The notes under the pieces were generated by a model that did not search any database, was not told where the DNA came from, and saw nothing but the letters and a program-made list of their open reading frames with translations. The position numbers and the translations under genes are program-made. From Actinomycetes bacterium (GTDB lineage: Bacteria > Actinomycetota > Acidimicrobiia > Acidimicrobiales > Microtrichaceae), in the NCBI GenBank assembly GCA_023389745.1, contig JAEWED010000090.1, positions 1-5,062 on the forward strand: a stretch of 5,062 nt of DNA. The letters run 5' to 3'. Positions 1 to 5,062 of this stretch are shown here, one piece after another (position 1 is the first letter of the stretch; every line of letters starts with the position of its first letter).

Positions 1-26
1 TCAACCCTCTCCCTCACCCCCCCCTG

Positions 27-31
27 AAAGG
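27..31 (+). promoter_or_regulatory. Ribosome binding site of the Rieske oxygenase gene
   Basis: An AAAGG sequence lies 9 bases upstream of the GTG at 41, a normal Shine-Dalgarno spacing. It is the main reason for choosing GTG-41 over the downstream ATG-104. The 26 bases before it are C-rich and show no clear -10/-35 promoter, so the operon promoter is probably outside the window. Confidence 0.55.
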
Positions 32-40
32 CCTCGAACA

Positions 41-1264
41 GTGAACGTGCTCACCCCCGAAGTGCTCGAGATCCTCGCCCAGCTCGAGGACTCCGTCCGG
101 GACATGTCGGACGCCCGCACCATGCCGTCCGGCGTCTACACCTCCGAGGAGTTCTTCCGATTCGAGTACGAGTCGGTGTTCGCCAAGGAGTGGCTGTGCC
201 TCGGCCACCACAGCCAGGTGCCGAACCCGGGTGACTACTTCACCGTCACCGTGACCGACGAGCCGCTGATCGTGGTCCGCGGCGAGGACGGCGAGATCCG
301 GGTGATGTCGGCGATCTGCCAGCACCGTGGCTACCCGGTGACCGCGGATGCCCCCTCGGGCAACGCCAAGTCCTTCCGGTGCCCCTACCACTCCTGGGCG
401 TACGCACTCGACGGGTCGCTGACCGCAGCGCCCGAGATGCACAAGACGTGCGACCTCGCGGAGCTCAAGGCCGAGGCGTTCCTGCCCCGCATGAAGGTCG
501 AGCTCTGGCACGGGCTGATCTTCGCCAACATGGACCTCGACGCCGCGCCGCTGGCCCCGACGCTCACGAAGCTCGGCGCCGACCTGGAGAACTACGACGT
601 CGAGAACCTCGTGTCGATGCCGCCGCTCGACTACCCGAACCAGCCCTGGAACTGGAAGGGCATGCACGAGAACGCGCTCGAGCCGTACCACACGTCGTAC
701 GTGCACAAGGGCTTCCACGAGATGGCACCTGCGGTGAACGCCACGTTCACCGAGTGGGACGACGACGACGGGCAGGTGATGCACCCGACGTACTTCAAGC
801 ACATCGACGGCGCGGTGAACCCGACGCTCAAGGCGATGTTCCCGATCCTGCCGAACCTCGACGACGAGCAGCGGCACCGGATCATGTTCGCCTCGGTCCC
901 GCCCACGGTGTTCTTCGCGCTGATGCCCGACCAGGTGTTCTTCTTCCTGATCTTCCCGGAGAGCGCCAACTCGATGCACCTGCGCATCCAGTGGCTCTTC
1001 CCGCCGTCGACCCTCACGTCGCCGAACTTCGACTGGATCTACAACTCCCAGACCGGCGCCAACGACATCCTCAACCAGCAGGACATGCACACGAACGCGA
1101 TCATGCAGACCGGTCAGCGCTCCCGCTTCGCTCCCCGTGGCCGCTACGCCAACCAGGAGGCGACGCTTCCGCAGTTCAACCGCTGGCTGGCGAAGCGCTA
1201 CCGGAAGTACCTCGCCGAAGAGGGTGCGGGGCTCGAGACGCCGGTGAGCGTGAACGGGCGATGA
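41..1264 (+). CDS. Rieske [2Fe-2S] ring-hydroxylating oxygenase, alpha (catalytic) subunit
   Basis: Predicted cytoplasmic oxygenase of 407 residues, within the usual length of alpha subunits. The family uses O2 and electrons from a reductase/ferredoxin to hydroxylate aromatic rings or oxidatively demethylate substrates. The N-terminal Rieske domain (about residues 50-160) carries C93-x-H95 and C114-x2-H117, the complete [2Fe-2S] ligand set. The C-terminal catalytic domain (about 180-395) carries NALEPYHTSYVH at 211-222: E214 is the probable bridging acid between the two metal centres, and H217 and H222 are iron ligands. D349, eight residues before the Q-T-G at 357-359, is the likely third (carboxylate) ligand. 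All catalytic residues therefore look intact. The start is GTG-41 with an AAAGG site; ATG-104 (386 residues) is an alternative, and no in-frame stop lies between base 2 and GTG-41. The end overlaps the next gene by ATGA. Family assignment is firm; substrate is unknown. No ferredoxin or reductase is present in the window. Confidence 0.94.
   Translation: MNVLTPEVLEILAQLEDSVRDMSDARTMPSGVYTSEEFFRFEYESVFAKEWLCLGHHSQVPNPGDYFTVTVTDEPLIVVRGEDGEIRVMSAICQHRGYPVTADAPSGNAKSFRCPYHSWAYALDGSLTAAPEMHKTCDLAELKAEAFLPRMKVELWHGLIFANMDLDAAPLAPTLTKLGADLENYDVENLVSMPPLDYPNQPWNWKGMHENALEPYHTSYVHKGFHEMAPAVNATFTEWDDDDGQVMHPTYFKHIDGAVNPTLKAMFPILPNLDDEQRHRIMFASVPPTVFFALMPDQVFFFLIFPESANSMHLRIQWLFPPSTLTSPNFDWIYNSQTGANDILNQQDMHTNAIMQTGQRSRFAPRGRYANQEATLPQFNRWLAKRYRKYLAEEGAGLETPVSVNGR
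1261..1264 (+). other. ATGA stop/start overlap, oxygenase to tandem NTF2-like gene
   Basis: The TGA stop at 1262-1264 overlaps the ATG at 1261-1263. The upstream Shine-Dalgarno sequence is weak (GGTGAG, 12 bases away), so the second gene is probably translated by terminating ribosomes that restart. This would link the amounts of the two proteins. Confidence 0.8.
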
Positions 1265-2369
1265 CCGTGGCGACCGTGACGGACCCCGCCGCGACCGACG
1301 CGCCGTCCGCGGTGCTGGCCCAGCTCGACGAGCTCGAGGCCCGCGCCGCGGTGCGTCGGGTGATGGCGAGCTACATCGACGCCTGCGACGTCGAGAAGGA
1401 TCCCGAGCTGATCGCGGATCACTTCACGCCGGACGGCATCTGGCAGGGCGTCGGCAAGGGCGAGGAGTTCGGCCGCAACGTCGGCCGGGCTGCGATCGTC
1501 GAGATGTTCACGGTCAATCCGTCACGGCAGCCGTGGACGGTGCACTACCTCACCTCGGAGCGCATCGACGTCGACGGCGACACCGCCCGCGGCCGCTGGC
1601 AGTGCCTCGAGGCGTCGGTGATCCGCCACGGGCGACAGGGCGTCTGGATGGGGGTCACGTACGACAACGACTTCGTGCGGACCCCCGACGGATGGCGCCT
1701 CTCGCACATCCGCTGCGGCGAGGAGTTCATCACCCCCTACGACCAGGGCTGGCACCTCGAGGCCGACATGCAGGTGATCGACGACACCGTCGACGGTCCC
1801 GGCATCCCGGACTCGCTGGTGCACCGACCCCTCGAGGTCCACGACTCGGTGCCGGGTGCCATCGCCGGCGGCACCATCGAGGAGCGCCTCGAACGGCTCG
1901 AGGCCGAACGCGCCGTCCGCCGGCTGATGGGTGCCCACCTCGGGTCGCTCGACGCCGGAGAGGGCGGCGCGGCGGTCGCCGAGCACTTCACCCCCGACGC
2001 CGCCTGGGTCGGACTCGGCGCCTACGAAGCGGTCGCCGGACCAGGGGGCCGATGCGAGGGCCGAGACGCCATCGCCGAGCTGCTCGACGAGCGCCGGGCG
2101 GCGTTCCCCGAGCGGACCCACCACCTCGCCAACGAGTGGATCGAGGTCGACGACGGGCCGGGCTCGCCGGAACGGGCCGTCGGCCGGTGGATCTGCCTGG
2201 AGCCCTCGACCGCCGCCGACGGGACGGCCTGGTGGGTCGGCACCCGGTTCCGCGTCGAGTGCCGGCGGACCGAGGACGGCTGGCGCATCGCCGAGCTGCG
2301 GGTCCGCGACATCGTGACCGCTCCGTACGACGGCGGCTGGCTCGCCGCCGGCACCCCGGGAGGCAGCGC

Positions 2370-2373
<4 letters not shown>
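1261..2373 (+). CDS. Tandem SnoaL/NTF2-like two-domain protein
   Basis: This 370-residue protein consists of two homologous SnoaL_4/NTF2-like domains, about residues 22-165 and 210-360, joined by a linker of about 45 residues. The repeats are obvious: LDELEARAAVRR (22-33) against LERLEAERAVRR (210-221), HFTPD (54-58 and 242-246), GRWxCLE (111-117 and 308-314), DGWR (143-146 and 339-342), and TPYDQGW against APYDGGW. H95 of the first copy aligns with H287 of the second; this fold often uses a pocket His/Asp for catalysis. Single-domain relatives are about 130-180 residues and include polyketide cyclases, scytalone dehydratase and the beta subunits of ring-hydroxylating dioxygenases. Its position directly after the Rieske alpha subunit, with an ATGA overlap, suggests either a beta-like partner or an enzyme acting on the oxygenase product; the sequence does not decide. 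No signal peptide or membrane segment is seen. The start is ATG-1261; only a weak GGTGAG lies upstream, so translation probably depends on coupling. An open frame extends upstream inside the oxygenase gene but encodes unrelated arginine-rich sequence. Confidence 0.9.
1324..1755 (+). repeat. First copy of the duplicated SnoaL/NTF2-like domain
   Basis: This segment encodes residues 22-165 of the two-domain protein. It opens with a helix containing R32-R33-V-M, followed by Y38 and D43, then the HFTPD strand (D58), H95 and the GRWQCLE strand (111-117), and ends at the TPYDQGW motif. Similarity to the second copy is clear at protein level but only patchy in DNA, so the duplication is not recent. 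Confidence 0.85.
1888..2340 (+). repeat. Second copy of the duplicated SnoaL/NTF2-like domain
   Basis: This segment encodes residues 210-360. It aligns with the first copy along its whole length, with a few extra residues around 255-265 and about five around 299-305 (a G/P-rich loop). D231, D246 and H287 match D43, D58 and H95 of the first copy, while Y38 is replaced by H226. The fully retained framework suggests the domain still folds. Confidence 0.85.
2358..2363 (+). promoter_or_regulatory. Ribosome binding site of the ABC ATPase gene
   Basis: GGGAGG ends 6 bases before ATG-2370, inside the last codons of the preceding gene. It is the strongest Shine-Dalgarno sequence in the window and supports independent as well as coupled initiation of the transporter ATPase. 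Confidence 0.6.
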
Positions 2374-3904
<1,531 letters not shown>

Positions 3905-3908
<4 letters not shown>

Positions 3909-5062
3909 GCGCCGACCCGAAGACGAACATCCTCTCGCCGAGCCTCATGTCGCCCGACCTGCGCAACTCGCTCATCATGCGCACCACGTCGTTCGGCGTG
4001 TCGATGGGGGCGATCGTGGCGGGCTTCGCCGTCGCCCTGGTGATGATCTCGATCACCGGCGCCTCGCCGGGCGAGTCGATCGAGGCGCTCGTCGACGGCG
4101 CGGTCGGCTCGCCGTCGTCGATCGCGAGCCTGCTGTCGAAGACCGTCCCGCTCGGGCTCGTGGCGCTGGGCTGGATCGTCGCCGCCCAGGCGAAGCGGGT
4201 GAACATCGGCCTCGAGGGGCAGATGATCGTCGGAGGCGCCACGAGCGCCGCGGTCGGCCTGCAGCTCAGCGGGCTGCCGATCTGGGTGCACCTGCCACTG
4301 GCCGTGCTCGCCGGCGCGGTCGGCGGCGGCGCCTACGCCGCGATCGCCGCGCTGCTGTGGCAGCGGCGTGGCGTGAACGAGATCTTCTCGGCGCTCATGC
4401 TGAACCTGATCGCCGTGCAGGCCGTCGCCTGGGTGATCCGAGGGCCGCTCGCCGAGGGCGGCGCCTCGTTCGCCCGCACCGCCGAGCTGCCCGAGTCCGG
4501 CCGGTGGGGCCGGGTCGTCGGCAACTACGTCTTCTCATGGGACTGGGTCGTGCTGGTCGCCGCGGTGATCCTCGTCGGCATCGTGCTGCCACGGACCGCG
4601 GCGGGATTCCGCCTGCGGCTCGTCGGAGCGAACCCGGAGGCCGCGACGTTCGCCGGTGTGCGCACCGCTCGGGTGTCGGTCATGGCGTTCGTGGCGTCCG
4701 GGGCGCTCGCCGGGTTGGCCGGTTCGTCGATGATCCTGGCGGGGGAGACCTATCGCATGACCGACGGGTTCGCCGCCGAGTACGGCTACGTCGGCATCGT
4801 CGTGGCGCTCGTCGCCGGGAACGCCGCGCTCGCCGTGATCCCCGCGGCGCTCTTCTTCTCGTTCCTCCGCCAGGGCGGCGGACTGCTCGAAGCACGAGTG
4901 GGTGTGCCGCTGTCGATCGTCACGATCACCACCGGCACCGTGATCGTGCTGCTCGCCTCGGCGAGCCAACCGATCGAACGGCTGCGGTCGCGCCGACTCG
5001 CCACCGAGGCGGCCCGAGGTTCGAACCTCTCGCCCCGGTCCGCTCCCGGACCGGACGGCTCG
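3905..5062 (+). CDS. BMP/nucleoside-type ABC transporter permease (partial, runs off right edge)
   Basis: The frame is open for 386 codons and has no stop before the window ends. It is a BPD_transp_2 family inner-membrane permease like NupP/YufP and RnsC, which forms the translocation channel with the ATPase encoded just upstream. Family motifs visible are NIGLEGQMIVGG (100-111), GVNEIFSALMLNLIA (156-170) and GANPEAATFAGV (241-252). Hydrophobic segments lie at roughly 31-51, 73-95, 106-120, 125-151, 160-178, 211-229, 256-279, 295-320 and 333-354. After the last one comes a polar Arg/Ser/Pro-rich tail (355-386). Since relatives are about 350-400 residues, the stop is probably close beyond the edge. 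The start is ATG-3905 in an ATGA overlap; GGCGGGA at 3896-3902 is too close for a good ribosome binding site, so coupling to the ATPase is likely. A second permease (NupQ/YufQ type) is expected next. Confidence 0.92.

Noticed and set aside
1..27. Possible end of an upstream gene at TGA 25-27
   Set aside because: Only eight codons are visible before this TGA and they are Ser/Leu/Thr/Pro low-complexity sequence. A chance stop in a C-rich leader is equally likely, so no gene is called.
14..1090. Long minus-strand open frame (358 codons) opposite the Rieske gene
   Set aside because: The translation is rich in R, V, E, H and L with no recognisable motif, as expected for the antisense of a high-GC gene. 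The + strand encodes an intact, motif-complete enzyme here.
379..1260. Upstream open extension in the frame of the tandem NTF2-like gene
   Set aside because: The extension lies inside the Rieske gene and translates to Arg/Ala/Pro-rich sequence without homology features. ATG-1261 in the ATGA overlap, just before the first domain helix, is the natural start.
1533..2369. Upstream open extension in the frame of the ABC ATPase gene
   Set aside because: The sequence is arginine-rich shadow coding within the NTF2-like gene. ATG-2370 has a good GGGAGG site and leads directly into the NBD.

Overview
This is a GC-rich (by eye around 70% G+C), fully coding stretch from a bacterium that is probably an actinobacterium. 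Codon third positions are almost all G or C, starts are ATG or GTG, and neighbouring genes overlap tightly. The oxygenase / NTF2-fold / nucleoside-type ABC transporter combination would fit environmental Actinomycetota such as Acidimicrobiia or Mycobacteriales, but the window contains no phylogenetic marker, so this placement is inference.

Layout, all on the + strand: (1) 41-1264, a Rieske non-heme iron ring-hydroxylating oxygenase alpha subunit with an intact [2Fe-2S] motif and an intact mononuclear iron site; (2) 1261-2373, a 370-residue protein made of two tandem SnoaL/NTF2-like domains, the fold also used by beta subunits of ring-hydroxylating dioxygenases; (3) 2370-3908, a double-NBD ABC transporter ATPase of the BMP/purine-nucleoside type (relatives: NupO/YufO, RnsB); (4) 3905 to the right edge, the matching BPD_transp_2 permease (relatives: NupP/YufP, RnsC), still open at base 5062. 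Only 40 bases precede the first gene; they hold a short C-rich leader and a plausible ribosome binding site. There is no intergenic space after that.

All three gene junctions are the same 4-base ATGA stop/start overlap, so the genes are almost certainly one translationally coupled operon. The simplest reading is an import-and-oxidise unit: the transporter brings in a small, probably heterocyclic, substrate and the Rieske enzyme, perhaps with the NTF2-like protein as partner or next enzyme, oxidises it. The substrate cannot be read from the sequence. Still missing are the BMP-type substrate-binding lipoprotein, the second permease, and the ferredoxin and reductase that feed electrons to the Rieske enzyme. 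The most notable features are the duplicated NTF2-like protein next to the oxygenase and the physical coupling of a Rieske oxygenase to a nucleoside-type importer.
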